Positions 44,801 through 54,681 of a DNA stretch of 64,000 nt are shown here, in pieces (within the stretch, counting starts at the first letter, position 1; every line of letters starts with the position of its first letter). The stretch is from positions 1 to 64,000 of the forward strand of contig NZ_JRPC02000010.1 in NCBI RefSeq assembly GCF_000765745.2. Direction: 5' to 3'. The position numbers were made by a program, and so were the translations under genes. The notes beneath the pieces were generated by a model. It saw only the letters and a program-made list of their open reading frames with translations. It was not told where the DNA came from and did no database searches. This stretch comes from Helicobacter apodemus. GTDB lineage: Bacteria; Campylobacterota; Campylobacteria; Campylobacterales; Helicobacteraceae.

Positions 44801-45460
44801 ATGAAAATTACTAGGAAAAAACTACAAAAAATACTTCTTCAAAAAATATTCCTTTATGGAATTCCTTTTTTTTCTTTTATTGCTGTTAGAATGCTTGCAT
44901 TTGTATGCCGCTTTGAATACAAAATATCTTCACAAACCTTAGACTTTATTAAAGCTAATCAAACTTTTATTGTCGCATTTTGGCACGGAGAATTGTTTAT
45001 GCAACCCATAGTCTTAAGGCATTTTTATAAACATAGGAGAGTTTATGTATTAATTAGCCAACACTTTGATGGAGAAATTATTAGCCGTTTAGTGAAGTTT
45101 TTTAAAATCTATTCCCTTCGTGGTTCTAGCTCCAAAGGTGCAATAAAGGCTTTATTAAAAGCTATTAAAAAACTACAGCAACAAGACTTAGTTGCTATCA
45201 CACCTGATGGTCCAAGAGGTCCTTATCATAGTATAGCAGATGGTATCGTATTGCTATCCCAAAAATCTAATAAACCCATTATTATCTCTCGTATTTATTA
45301 CCACAATGCTTGGGAATTTAAAAGTTGGGATCATTTTAAGATTCCAAAACCCTTTAGCAAAATAACTTGCGTCATTAAAGAACCTTTCTTATTAGAAAAT
45401 TTCTCCTTAGAGAAAGCAAAAGAATATATCAAATCCAAAATGGAAGAAGATAGATTTTGA
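44801..45460 (+). CDS. DUF374 lysophospholipid acyltransferase-like protein
   Basis: 219 aa with an N-terminal membrane helix and acyltransferase-like motifs FWHGELFMQP and AITPDGPRGPYH typical of DUF374. Probably acts on lipids at the inner membrane; substrate not established. Starts 2 nt after miaB and overlaps the next gene by 4 nt, matching H. pylori HP0269-HP0270. Confidence 0.85.
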   Translation: MKITRKKLQKILLQKIFLYGIPFFSFIAVRMLAFVCRFEYKISSQTLDFIKANQTFIVAFWHGELFMQPIVLRHFYKHRRVYVLISQHFDGEIISRLVKFFKIYSLRGSSSKGAIKALLKAIKKLQQQDLVAITPDGPRGPYHSIADGIVLLSQKSNKPIIISRIYYHNAWEFKSWDHFKIPKPFSKITCVIKEPFLLENFSLEKAKEYIKSKMEEDRF

Positions 45461-45948
45461 AAATATTACTTATTGGGCTCATAATTAGTATAGTAGGGTA
45501 TTTTTTCCTCTCTCCCTCTTACACTTTAAGCCGAAAAGCCCAAAAAGCTTATGAACAACAAGACTTTCAAAAAGCCTATGAATTCTCCGCACAAGCTTTA
45601 AAGAAAGATAGGTATAACAAATCTGCTTTTCAAATCCATAACCAATCTAAACAAAGAATCAATATCCAAAACTTCCTAAAAAGAGCGAAAAAGGACTTTG
45701 AAGATGCACTAACAATTCTTAAAAAGTCAAAACTTAACCCCCAAGAACTCTTAGAGCTTCAATGGATTTATGATGATTTTTTAGCACATTATAATAATTT
45801 ATTCTTTACCAACAAACCCACAGAACAAGAAAAAAAAGCGATAGAAGAATATTTTAATTGGTTTAAACAATTAAAAAATAAACTCTTAGAAGCTAAAGAA
45901 AAAATGAACTTAGCTAAAGATTCCCAATCCCTTCAAATATTAAAATGA
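45457..45948 (+). CDS. Small anchored helical protein, 163 aa
   Basis: One N-terminal membrane segment or uncleaved signal (about 1-20), then a charged helical domain with a TPR-like unit (YEQQDFQKAYEFSAQALKKD). Function unknown. The 4-nt overlap with the acyltransferase gene implies joint translation. Confidence 0.7.
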   Translation: MKILLIGLIISIVGYFFLSPSYTLSRKAQKAYEQQDFQKAYEFSAQALKKDRYNKSAFQIHNQSKQRINIQNFLKRAKKDFEDALTILKKSKLNPQELLELQWIYDDFLAHYNNLFFTNKPTEQEKKAIEEYFNWFKQLKNKLLEAKEKMNLAKDSQSLQILK

Positions 45949-46094
45949 TTCTTATAAATTTTAAATTTCTAAAACCCAACAAATTTAAACTTATCTTTAA
46001 ATTTCATTGAAAACTTTGTAATTTTTAGATAAAATTAAAAAATAATTCAGCAAGATACATAACACAAACACAACAAGATATTTAAGGCTTTTAG

Positions 46095-47162
46095 ATGAAG
46101 TTTTTTTCTTTATTTTTATTACTGCTTAATTTTAGTTTTGCACAATTTGATACCATTACTTACAACACAAAGAGCGAAGAAATTTTAAAAACTTTTGATA
46201 TAGAGCCAGATTTTTTAAATGATGAATATTTTATTAATGTTAAAAATAATTTTCTAACTGATATGCGTCAAGAACGTTTATTAGAAAAATTTCAAGAAGG
46301 CTATAACTTTATTCCCACACTTAAAGAAATGTTCCTTAAAGAGAATATTCCTCAAGAATTTTTATATCTAGCAATGATTGAATCAGAATTTTCACTTTCA
46401 GCAAAATCCAGCAAACAAGCTGTTGGGATGTGGCAATTTATTCCAACAACTGCAAGATCCTTAGGATTAGAGATTAATACACAAATTGATGAACGTAAAG
46501 ACCCTATTAAATCCACACAAGCAGCTATAACCTACCTTAAAACATTGAAGCAAAACTTTGGAAAATGGTATCTAGCCGCCATAGCTTATAATTGTGGTGA
46601 AGGAAGGCTAAGAAGAGCCATAGCGACAGCAGGTAGCGACTCCTTAGCCATTTTACTAGATCCCAATGCAAAATACATTCCTCTTGAAAGCCGTATGTAT
46701 ATTCGCAAAATCCTTTCAGTATCATTATTATTTCACAATATAAATACGCTAAAAACTAAGGATTATGATTACTTTTTAAATCGCGGTGCTACTTCCATTT
46801 TAACTTCTATTGAAGTCCCTCCAGCAACACCTCTTAGCCAAATTGCTAATCAAGCTGGATTAAGCCTTAAAGAATTAAAACAATATAATCCTCATTTCAA
46901 AAAAAACTTCACTCCAACAAAAGCAAAAACTTACACGATTCACTTCCCCTATAAATTCCTAGCATCCTATAAAGAAAAAAGTGCCAATCAACAAATGCCA
47001 TTATCTTTTCTCATTCATCGTGTTAATAAAGGAGATACTATTTCATCCATTGCCAAACGTTATGGGGTATCTTTAAAAACTATTACACAATACAACGCCA
47101 TTAAGAACGCTAATTCTCTGTCTATTAATCAAGAAATTATCATTCCCATAAACAAAGGATAA
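46095..47162 (+). CDS. mltD: Membrane-bound lytic murein transglycosylase D
   Basis: Cuts peptidoglycan glycan strands. 355 aa: signal peptide (about 1-16), SLT domain with catalytic Glu in MIESEFS and SKQAVGMWQFIPTTARSLGL, and a C-terminal LysM domain (HRVNKGDTISSIAKRYGVSL) that binds murein. A second, weaker LysM-like stretch precedes it (LSQIANQAGLSLKELKQYNP). Next gene rlpA follows after 6 nt; H. pylori HP1572-HP1571 have the same order. Confidence 0.94.
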   Translation: MKFFSLFLLLLNFSFAQFDTITYNTKSEEILKTFDIEPDFLNDEYFINVKNNFLTDMRQERLLEKFQEGYNFIPTLKEMFLKENIPQEFLYLAMIESEFSLSAKSSKQAVGMWQFIPTTARSLGLEINTQIDERKDPIKSTQAAITYLKTLKQNFGKWYLAAIAYNCGEGRLRRAIATAGSDSLAILLDPNAKYIPLESRMYIRKILSVSLLFHNINTLKTKDYDYFLNRGATSILTSIEVPPATPLSQIANQAGLSLKELKQYNPHFKKNFTPTKAKTYTIHFPYKFLASYKEKSANQQMPLSFLIHRVNKGDTISSIAKRYGVSLKTITQYNAIKNANSLSINQEIIIPINKG

Positions 47163-47168
47163 GGTATA

Positions 47169-47978
47169 ATGAATAAACCCCATTACTTTTTATTTGTTTT
47201 CATTAGTTTTATTTTTATAAGTTGCAGCTATAAAAGCACCTCTTATACTCCTGGAATAACTCCACCCAATTATGGTTCTATGAATAACAGCCATCAAGTA
47301 CATAAAGCCACTATGCGCCCCTATCAGATTAATGGGAAATGGTATTATCCTACCACAGTAGCTTTAGGAGAGAACTATGATGGAATTGCAAGTTGGTATG
47401 GACCCAATTTTCATGGCAAAAAAACCTCTAATGGGGAAACCTATAGTATGTATGCCCACACAGCAGCACATAAAACTTTGCCTATGAATACCATTGTTCG
47501 CGTAACCAACAAAGAAAATGGCAAATCAACCATCGTTAGAATTAATGATAGGGGTCCTTTTGTAGCAGGTAGAATCATTGATTTATCCAATAGTGCTGCA
47601 AAAGATATTGATATGGTAAAAAAGGGCACAGCAAGAGTTAAAGTTGAAGTTATCGGATTTAATGGTGCTATTTCTAATTCTATACCTTTAACTAAAAATG
47701 TGTTAGCCCAAAGTGAATACAAAGTAGCCCAAACACAAACAAGTATGCAACTCTCAAAATTTCTCGTCCAAATTGGTGCTTTTAGAAACAAAGAAGGTGC
47801 TATACGATTCCAACGCACACACGCTTCATCACACGGATATAAAGCTATCATTAAAGAATATATGCTAGATGGAACACCAATTTATAGAGTAATGCTAAGT
47901 GGATTCCAAAGTGAAAATGAAGCTAGAGACTTCATTGCGTCTCAAAAAATTAGTGGTGCATTTATCACAACGGAGTAA
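47169..47978 (+). CDS. rlpA: RlpA-like septal lytic transglycosylase lipoprotein
   Basis: 269 aa. Lipobox FISC (Cys about 19) after a hydrophobic leader. Double-psi beta-barrel domain (GIASWYGPNFHGKKTSNGE, VRINDRGPFVAGRIIDLS) and a C-terminal SPOR domain (FLVQIGAFRNKEGAIRFQ) that targets denuded glycan at the septum. Works with mltD in cell separation. Confidence 0.94.
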   Translation: MNKPHYFLFVFISFIFISCSYKSTSYTPGITPPNYGSMNNSHQVHKATMRPYQINGKWYYPTTVALGENYDGIASWYGPNFHGKKTSNGETYSMYAHTAAHKTLPMNTIVRVTNKENGKSTIVRINDRGPFVAGRIIDLSNSAAKDIDMVKKGTARVKVEVIGFNGAISNSIPLTKNVLAQSEYKVAQTQTSMQLSKFLVQIGAFRNKEGAIRFQRTHASSHGYKAIIKEYMLDGTPIYRVMLSGFQSENEARDFIASQKISGAFITTE

Positions 47979-47980
47979 AA

Positions 47981-48553
47981 ATGGAATCTTTAACAAGAAC
48001 AACAAAAGAAACAAATATCACGGCAAAACTTGATATTTATGGCAAAGGGGAAGCAAATATACAAACAGGTATAGGTTTTTTTGATCATATGCTCCACTCT
48101 CTTTGCAAACACGCTAGGTGGAATCTAGAGTTATGTTGCAAAGGGGATTTACATATTGACTTCCACCATAGTGTAGAAGACTGCGGCATTGTCATAGGAC
48201 AACTACTCAAGCAATCCCTTTTCCCTATCCAAAAGATAGAGCGGTTTGGGAATGCCTCTGTTGTAATGGATGAAGCTTGTGTAGAATGCGATTTAGATAT
48301 TAGTAACCGACCATTTTTGGTCTTTGAATTAGATATTAAAGGAAAAGTTGGGGATTTTGATTGTGAATTAATAGAAGAATTTTTTCGTGCTCTAATTTTC
48401 AATGCAGGCATCTCAACACACATTATTCAAAAACGTGGTAAAAATAATCATCACTTAATAGAGGCCGCCTTTAAAGCCTTTGCTGTAGCAATCCGCAGAG
48501 CTTCTTTTAAGGATGAAAACATAGAGATTCCAAGCACTAAGGGAATTTTATGA
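47981..48553 (+). CDS. hisB: Imidazoleglycerol-phosphate dehydratase
   Basis: Histidine biosynthesis enzyme, monofunctional (190 aa). Metal-binding motifs GFFDHMLHSLCKHA, DFHHSVEDCGI and a second NNHHLIEAAFKA are clear. It sits alone among envelope genes, 2 nt after rlpA and overlapping kdsC by 4 nt, so its expression is tied to an LPS operon. H. pylori lacks the pathway, so this is a marker of enteric-type species. Confidence 0.95.
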   Translation: MESLTRTTKETNITAKLDIYGKGEANIQTGIGFFDHMLHSLCKHARWNLELCCKGDLHIDFHHSVEDCGIVIGQLLKQSLFPIQKIERFGNASVVMDEACVECDLDISNRPFLVFELDIKGKVGDFDCELIEEFFRALIFNAGISTHIIQKRGKNNHHLIEAAFKAFAVAIRRASFKDENIEIPSTKGIL

Positions 48554-49044
48554 TAAAACTTGTTGTTTTAGATGTTGATGGAACATTAAGTGATGGAAAA
48601 ATCACCTATACTAGCAATAATGAGGAAATTAAATCCTTTAATGTCAAAGATGGTCTAGGAATTGCAACTTGGCTACAATTAGGTAGAAAAGTAGCTATTA
48701 TCACAGGGAGAAATTCTAAAATTGTAGAAAATCGTGCTAAAGAGCTTCAAATCACTTATTTAAAACAAGGTATTCATAATAAGGCAAAAGCCTTAAAAGA
48801 AATTTTAGATCACTCTAATATTTCTAGTGATGAAGTCGCTGTAATAGGGGATGATATTAATGATTTGAGCATGATAAGAGCTGTAAAGTACTCATTTGCA
48901 CCTAAAGATTGTGCAAAACCCCTTAAAAAAGAAGTTTATAAAGTTCTTAAAAAAAGAGGTGGAGAAGGAGCGGTTAGAGAAATGATTGATTATTTAATCA
49001 AAAAAGAAAAACTAAAAAAGCAGTTTTATGAAATCTTTATCTAA
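48550..49044 (+). CDS. kdsC: 3-deoxy-D-manno-octulosonate 8-phosphate phosphatase
   Basis: HAD phosphatase giving Kdo for LPS and capsule anchors. 164 aa, with DVDGTLSDGKI (nucleophile about residue 8), TGRNSKIVENRAKEL and VIGDDINDLSMI. Overlaps hisB by 4 nt and the lptC-like gene by 17 nt. Confidence 0.94.
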   Translation: MIKLVVLDVDGTLSDGKITYTSNNEEIKSFNVKDGLGIATWLQLGRKVAIITGRNSKIVENRAKELQITYLKQGIHNKAKALKEILDHSNISSDEVAVIGDDINDLSMIRAVKYSFAPKDCAKPLKKEVYKVLKKRGGEGAVREMIDYLIKKEKLKKQFYEIFI

Positions 49045-49615
49045 TCATCAGCAACTCCAAAGATTTCTAATTGCATCACATTTTACAAGAGGGAATCTTG
49101 TCATTTATTTTTTTCTTATTTTAAGTCTTTTTAGTATTCTTATGGTGGGTGTTTTAGGTATTGACAAAGAAAATAAAACGTTGTTTCCTCAAGAAGCTAT
49201 TGTACGTTTTGAAATTTTTGATTTTAATTATTACAAAATATCCCCTTTAGGGGTTGAAATTTTTGCTTATGGAAAAATTGGAAGAGAGAATAAAAAACAA
49301 GAAAATGAATTGGAAGATTTTAATATCAATCATTATCTTTTTGACACCCACACTCAAGAAACTTTGCATTCCCACTTTGCCCTCTACGATAATAATACTA
49401 TCAACTTTCCTCAAGGGGTTTATTATATCCGTAACGACACGCAATTTTGGAGCCAGAGAGCAACTTATACTCCCTCTTTAAAAGAACTTTTAGGGAATGG
49501 GGATTTTATCATTGCCTCTAATACTTACCGCATTAAAGGTAAAAATATTACCTATAAAGATAATAAAATCTCTGCAAATACCATAAAAGGTATCTTAATA
49601 ACGGATAAAGAATGA
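49028..49615 (+). CDS. lptC: LptC-like LPS export protein
   Basis: 195 aa with one N-terminal membrane helix (about 22-45) and a periplasmic beta-rich domain (AYGKIGREN..., YYIRNDTQFWSQRATYTPSL, NTYRIKGKNITYKDNKISA) in the style of LptC. Assignment rests mostly on position between kdsC and lptA. Overlaps lptA by 4 nt. Confidence 0.75.
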   Translation: MKSLSNHQQLQRFLIASHFTRGNLVIYFFLILSLFSILMVGVLGIDKENKTLFPQEAIVRFEIFDFNYYKISPLGVEIFAYGKIGRENKKQENELEDFNINHYLFDTHTQETLHSHFALYDNNTINFPQGVYYIRNDTQFWSQRATYTPSLKELLGNGDFIIASNTYRIKGKNITYKDNKISANTIKGILITDKE

Positions 49616-50088
49616 AAAATCTAATATTTTTGCTATTAATAATAATGCTTTTGCATAAGAATGGATTTGCTGATGAAATTGAAGTAAGTGCTCAAGAATT
49701 TATGGGTGATGAGAAAAAGAAAATCACACATTTAAAAGGGAATGTAGATATTAAACGCAAAGGTGATAGACTACAATCTAGTCAAGCTTATATTTATTTT
49801 GATAACAAAAATAAGCCCAATAAAATGCAAGCAGTGGGTAATGTTCAATTTTGGCTCACTTTAGAAAATAATCGCAAAATAGAAGGAACTTGCAATGAAG
49901 TAGTCTATCTACCTAATATTGAAGAATACCAACTATTAGGCAATGTTATCGTTAAAGAACCTGCACAAAACAATGAAATAAAAGGGGATAAAATCATCAT
50001 TCGCTATAAAGATGGCTATATTAATGTTATAGGTAATAACAATAAACCCGCTCGTTTAATCTTTAAACTTGACAAAGAACAACAATGA
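49612..50088 (+). CDS. lptA: LPS transport periplasmic protein LptA
   Basis: 158 aa: signal peptide (about 1-20) then an OstA-type beta-jellyroll (MGDEKKKITHLKGNVDIKRKGDRLQS, NKMQAVGNVQFWLT). It bridges the periplasm for LPS transfer. Overlaps engB by 4 nt. Confidence 0.88.
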   Translation: MKNLIFLLLIIMLLHKNGFADEIEVSAQEFMGDEKKKITHLKGNVDIKRKGDRLQSSQAYIYFDNKNKPNKMQAVGNVQFWLTLENNRKIEGTCNEVVYLPNIEEYQLLGNVIVKEPAQNNEIKGDKIIIRYKDGYINVIGNNNKPARLIFKLDKEQQ

Positions 50089-50690
50089 TTCACTATCAAC
50101 TACTACGAAGCTCTTTTGTTACTTCCGCACAGAATATCTTAGAATGTCCCTCACCCCTTTTTAGTGAAGTAGTATTCTTAGGAAGGAGCAATGTAGGAAA
50201 AAGCACCTTTATTAATCTCCTTTGCAACCAAAAAAATCTTGCAAAAAGCTCACAAACACCCGGTAAAACACAACTTATTAATTTCTTTTTAACAGAATGG
50301 TTTAATCAAAATCAAGGAATCTTAAAATTCTATTTTGTGGATTTACCGGGATTTGGTTATGCAAAGGTTGCAAAAACCCAAAAAGAACTATGGAATAAAA
50401 ACCTTATAGAGTTTTTACAACAACGTGATAACATTAAGCTTTTTGTCCATTTAATTGATAGCCGACATCCTTTTTTAGAAATTGATAAAAACTTGGTAAG
50501 CTTTATCACAAGATTTTTAAGAAAAGACCAAAAATTCCTACAAATTTTTACAAAATTTGATAAACTCAATGCTAATGAAAAAGCAAAACTCAAAAAAGCA
50601 TTTACTACCGCAAAATTTAGCAGTAGCCTACAAAAAACAAATATAGTAGAGATTCGGGATTTTCTTATTCAAAACACTTTGGGGAAATAG
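50085..50690 (+). CDS. engB: Ribosome biogenesis GTPase EngB/YsxC
   Basis: 201 aa small GTPase for 50S assembly. G1 GRSNVGKSTF, G3 DLPGFGYAK, G4 TKFDKL are present; TPGKTQ is the switch I motif. Part of the envelope operon, as in H. pylori HP1567. Confidence 0.95.
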   Translation: MIHYQLLRSSFVTSAQNILECPSPLFSEVVFLGRSNVGKSTFINLLCNQKNLAKSSQTPGKTQLINFFLTEWFNQNQGILKFYFVDLPGFGYAKVAKTQKELWNKNLIEFLQQRDNIKLFVHLIDSRHPFLEIDKNLVSFITRFLRKDQKFLQIFTKFDKLNANEKAKLKKAFTTAKFSSSLQKTNIVEIRDFLIQNTLGK

Positions 50691-50692
50691 CT

Positions 50693-51214
50693 ATGATTAT
50701 TACACAACCCACCCTTAAAGATATTCCTTTTATGCGTGAGCTTTTAGCTCCAGAAGTTGAACGTGGAATTATTTTAGAACGTCCTATTGAAGTTATGGCA
50801 AATATGATTCGCTCTTACCATATTGCTTGGGAAGAAGAAGAAATTTTACAAACGCAGCAAAAACTTCATCTATCGCCTAACAATTTAGAGGAGCTTAAAA
50901 GACCAAAAATGCTTGGCTTTTGTGCTTTACATATCCATTCACAAACATTAGCAGAAATCCGCAGTCTTATTGTCGCACCCTTTATGCAACGTAAAGGAAT
51001 CGCAACCGCTTTAATTTTAGATTGTATCAAGGAGGGAGTAAAACTTAATATCAGTGAAATTTTAGTCTTGACTTACAAAAAAGTCTTATTTGAAAAATTA
51101 GGATTTATTGAAATTCCTAAAGAAAAAATTCCTAACCAAAAAATTTGGGCGGATTGTATCTTATGCAAACATTTCCCTCTATGCGACGAAGTAGCACTCA
51201 TAAAACATATCTAA
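50693..51214 (+). CDS. argA: GNAT N-acetyltransferase, short N-acetylglutamate synthase-like
   Basis: 173 aa. GNAT acetyl-CoA loop VAPFMQRKGIATALI; the end KIWADCILCKHFPLCDEVAL, with three closely spaced Cys, matches short N-acetylglutamate synthases of Campylobacterota as I recall them. It would start arginine synthesis. Two nt after engB; the next gene starts inside its 3' end in another frame. Confidence 0.7.
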   Translation: MIITQPTLKDIPFMRELLAPEVERGIILERPIEVMANMIRSYHIAWEEEEILQTQQKLHLSPNNLEELKRPKMLGFCALHIHSQTLAEIRSLIVAPFMQRKGIATALILDCIKEGVKLNISEILVLTYKKVLFEKLGFIEIPKEKIPNQKIWADCILCKHFPLCDEVALIKHI

Positions 51215-51639
51215 AAATTTCTTTTTGGATTTTTCTTGTTATTTATGTTTCTATCACAGATATTATTTATTATTTGCCTCCGCTTTTTGGGATTATTTAT
51301 GTCCTAGCACAAGAACATTATGAAAATGAGGAATTTAATATCTTCTATTTTCTTGTCCCTTTTTGTATCTTTTTTGAAGCAAGCAAAGGTTTTCCTTTTT
51401 TAAGCATTGTGCTTTTTATGGCTTTTTCTTTTAAAATTATCCTGCCAAGATTTAGAAAACTCTTTGGCTATCATAAAGCTTTTATTCCACTTTTTATTTT
51501 TTATGCCTATTTTGGCTATTTTGGATTCTTATACCTTTTTCGCTTTTTTTATGAGGTTCCAAGTTTTTCTTGGCTACTACTCTCTTATGCAATATGTGAA
51601 TCTATCCTTGTTTGGCTATTTTTATGGATTATAGAATGA
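51163..51639 (+). CDS. Integral membrane protein, possibly MreD-like (HP1566 position)
   Basis: About 158 aa with four to five membrane segments and little else. Its position directly before pbp2 is where rod-shape protein MreD occurs in many bacteria, so an MreD-like role is possible but unproven. The start could be ATG 51163 or ATG 51181; both overlap the acetyltransferase gene. The stop overlaps the pbp2 start (ATGA). Confidence 0.65.
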   Translation: MQTFPSMRRSSTHKTYLKISFWIFLVIYVSITDIIYYLPPLFGIIYVLAQEHYENEEFNIFYFLVPFCIFFEASKGFPFLSIVLFMAFSFKIILPRFRKLFGYHKAFIPLFIFYAYFGYFGFLYLFRFFYEVPSFSWLLLSYAICESILVWLFLWIIE

Positions 51640-53471
51640 ATAATAGAATCATTATTGTTTTTGCAGTCTTTCTTGTGTTTTGGATAGTATTATTAATAAA
51701 AATCTTTAATGTTAGTGTGCTATCTTATAAATTTTATGAAGAAAAAGCCATTAATAACACTTTAAGGGAAGATCCCATTATCCCCACTAGAGGTCAGATT
51801 TCAGATCGCAATGGAATTCCCCTAGCTACTAATACTGTTGGGTTTATGATTTCGCTTCCACCGCGTTTATCTTTACGTTCTCAATCTAAAATCCTAGAAG
51901 AAGAAATAGAAAGGATTCTGCCATTTTTTCCACAATACACCAAAGAAAAGCTCATTAGCAATTACAAAAAGGGCGATTCCCCTTATAATCACGATTATAT
52001 CCCCATTATTAACTTTGTAGAACACGATGTGATATTAAAATATTATCCAGAACTTTCTCAAAGTGAAATCTTACGCATTATCCCTTTTGCTAAACGTTAC
52101 TACCCAAACCTTACAAGTGCCTCCCACGTTATTGGATATGTAAGCAATGCAAACAATCAAGATATACAAAAGCAGCCTATTGCCAAATACACCAATATCA
52201 TAGGCAAAGAAGGATTAGAGAAGCAATATGATACCTATTTACAAGGTGAGATAGGATCAAGAATTGTTAAAGTAACCGCCCTCAATAAAGAAGTTGAAGT
52301 TGTATCTTATAAAGAAGCTATTGAAAATAGAGACTTAACCACTACCCTAGATATTAGAGTGCAAAAAGAAATGGATAAAATTTTTGAAGGACAAAATGGT
52401 GCAGCTATTATAATGAATGCACACAATGGAGAGATTCTAGCAGCAGGAAGCTATCCAGAATATAACCTTAACCACTTTATTGGAGGAATCTCTCACGAAA
52501 ATTGGAATGCCCTGCGAGATAGTCCCTATAAACCCTTAATTAATAAATTCATCAATGGACTTTACCCACCTGGTTCTGTGATAAAAATGGGAATGGGTTT
52601 AGCCTTTTTAGAATACGCCCAAATTGATGAAACAACAGAAATTAAAACTCCACCCTTTATTGAATTAGGAGGAAGAAAATTCCGTGATTGGAAAAAAGAT
52701 GGGCATGGAAGCTCTGACCTTTTAAAAGCCATCAAAAGAAGTGTTGATGTGTATTTTTATATACTCTCACAAAGAACAGATTTTCAAAATATTGCTAATA
52801 TTCTTAGACAGATGGGCTTAGGACAAAAAACCGGGGTGGATTTACCTAATGAATTTATAGGAATTGTTCCTTCTCCAAAAATTAAAAAAGAACGTTACAA
52901 ACAAGATTGGTATACTGGTGATAGTATCGTTAGCTCCATTGGACAAGGTTTTTTCTTAGCCACTCCTTTACAAATTGCTAATTATACTGCCCTCATAGCT
53001 TCTGGAAAACTCCCTACTCCACATTTTGTTAGTCAAATGGGAGAGAATATAATTACCATACCTCCTAAAGATACCTTAACAAACTTTCAAAAAAGCAAAC
53101 TCCCTATATTAAGAGAGGGTATGCGTCAAGTTTGCAGTGAAGTAGGAGGGACAGCTTATTTAGCTACACAGGAGAGCAAAGCTTATTTAGCGTGTAAAAC
53201 AGGCACAGCACAAGTTATAAAAATTTCTCAAACCGATCAAGAAAGGCTTAAAGAATCAGAGCTAGATTATTTTCATCGCTCACAAGCTTGGATTACAGGC
53301 TTTCTCCCTGCTAATAATCCACAATATGTGATTACTATTATGGTAGAACACGGAGGCAGTGGATCAGGAACTGCTGGACCGATATTAGCTAAACTTTCTA
53401 ATGTTTTAGTTGATCTAGGCTATGTGCCAAACAAACAAAATAGCTTTATGAAGGATACAACCAATGATTAA
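51636..53471 (+). CDS. mrdA: Penicillin-binding protein 2
   Basis: Transpeptidase for cell elongation. 611 aa from ATG 51636: membrane anchor (about 4-24), PBP dimerisation domain with TRGQISDRNGIPLATN, and transpeptidase domain with SVIK (PPGSVIKMG), SVDVYFY region and KTGTAQ. Overlaps coaBC by 8 nt. Confidence 0.95.
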   Translation: MNNRIIIVFAVFLVFWIVLLIKIFNVSVLSYKFYEEKAINNTLREDPIIPTRGQISDRNGIPLATNTVGFMISLPPRLSLRSQSKILEEEIERILPFFPQYTKEKLISNYKKGDSPYNHDYIPIINFVEHDVILKYYPELSQSEILRIIPFAKRYYPNLTSASHVIGYVSNANNQDIQKQPIAKYTNIIGKEGLEKQYDTYLQGEIGSRIVKVTALNKEVEVVSYKEAIENRDLTTTLDIRVQKEMDKIFEGQNGAAIIMNAHNGEILAAGSYPEYNLNHFIGGISHENWNALRDSPYKPLINKFINGLYPPGSVIKMGMGLAFLEYAQIDETTEIKTPPFIELGGRKFRDWKKDGHGSSDLLKAIKRSVDVYFYILSQRTDFQNIANILRQMGLGQKTGVDLPNEFIGIVPSPKIKKERYKQDWYTGDSIVSSIGQGFFLATPLQIANYTALIASGKLPTPHFVSQMGENIITIPPKDTLTNFQKSKLPILREGMRQVCSEVGGTAYLATQESKAYLACKTGTAQVIKISQTDQERLKESELDYFHRSQAWITGFLPANNPQYVITIMVEHGGSGSGTAGPILAKLSNVLVDLGYVPNKQNSFMKDTTND

Positions 53472-54681
53472 TCATTTGCCAAAACTTTTAGAGGGGAAAA
53501 AGATTATTTTGGGGGTTTGTGGTAGTATCGCAGTTTATAAATCCATTGAAATTTTACGCTTCTTAGAAAAGCTTGGTGCAGAAATTCGAGTAGTTATGAG
53601 TGAAAACGCTAAGGAATTTATCCAACCTCTTCTTTTTGAAGCCCTTAGTCATCATCAAGTTTTACATAAAGATTCACAAAATTGGAGAAAACCTCCTTGC
53701 AATCATATAGAATTGGCAAGATGGGGCGATATGTTTTTAATAGCCCCAACAACTGCTAATACCCTTAATAAAGTTGCTTGTGGCATTGCTGATAATATAC
53801 TCTTAGAGAGTTTTTTGGCTTTTGATAAGATTAAAGCCATTGCTCCAGCGGCAAATACAAAAATGATAGAAAATCCCATAACCAAAAAATCCTTAGAGGT
53901 TTTATCACAAATGAATATCACCATTATTGCCTCTCAAAGCAAAGAATTAGCTTGTAAAGAAATAGGTAATGGGGGGTTAGCAGAGCCTTTAGAGATTATT
54001 TATGAAGTCTTAAGAATGTTTTTTAAAGATAACTTTTGGTTACAAAAAAAGGTTTGTATTAGTAGTGGTGGTAGCAAAGAAAAGATTGATAATGTTCGCT
54101 ATTTATCAAATTTTTCTAGCGGAAAAATGGGGGCTAATCTTGCTTTAAGTGCTTACTTTTTAGGGGCAGAGGTACGCTATATCTACTCAGCAGAATCTTA
54201 TCCCCTCCCACTAGGTATAAATAAAATAAAAGTGCAAAGCACACAAGAATATTTACAAGCCATACAAAATTGGCAACAAAAAATCCAAAATCCAAAAAAC
54301 TCCTATTTAATAATGAATGCAGCCATTAGTGATTATATTCCACAAACATCTGCTTCTAAAAAACTCAAAAAGCAAGAAATAGGCAAAGAATGGAATCTTC
54401 TTTTAAAAGAAAATATAGATATTCTACAAAGCATAGAAAAATCTCAAATTACCATTGGTTTTAAGCTAGAGGATGAAAATGGTATCAATAACGCCTTGCA
54501 AACTTTACACAAAAAATCTTTAGATGCTATTTGCCTTAATGAAATTTCATCGAACTTTACCCCTATGGATTCTAAAGAGAATAAAATCCTTTGGGTAACA
54601 AAAGATTTACAAAAAAATCTAGGATATGCTGATAAACTGCATTTAAGCTTTGCTATTTTTAATGAGGCAAAACATCTATGA
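53464..54681 (+). CDS. coaBC: Phosphopantothenoylcysteine synthetase/decarboxylase
   Basis: Two steps of coenzyme A synthesis on one chain of 405 aa. N-terminal flavoprotein CoaC domain (GSIAVYKSIEILR, APTTANTLNKVACGIADN, PAANTKM) and C-terminal CoaB domain (ISSGGSKEKIDNVRYLSNFSSG, NAAISDYIP). Overlaps the next gene by 4 nt. Confidence 0.95.
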   Translation: MINHLPKLLEGKKIILGVCGSIAVYKSIEILRFLEKLGAEIRVVMSENAKEFIQPLLFEALSHHQVLHKDSQNWRKPPCNHIELARWGDMFLIAPTTANTLNKVACGIADNILLESFLAFDKIKAIAPAANTKMIENPITKKSLEVLSQMNITIIASQSKELACKEIGNGGLAEPLEIIYEVLRMFFKDNFWLQKKVCISSGGSKEKIDNVRYLSNFSSGKMGANLALSAYFLGAEVRYIYSAESYPLPLGINKIKVQSTQEYLQAIQNWQQKIQNPKNSYLIMNAAISDYIPQTSASKKLKKQEIGKEWNLLLKENIDILQSIEKSQITIGFKLEDENGINNALQTLHKKSLDAICLNEISSNFTPMDSKENKILWVTKDLQKNLGYADKLHLSFAIFNEAKHL

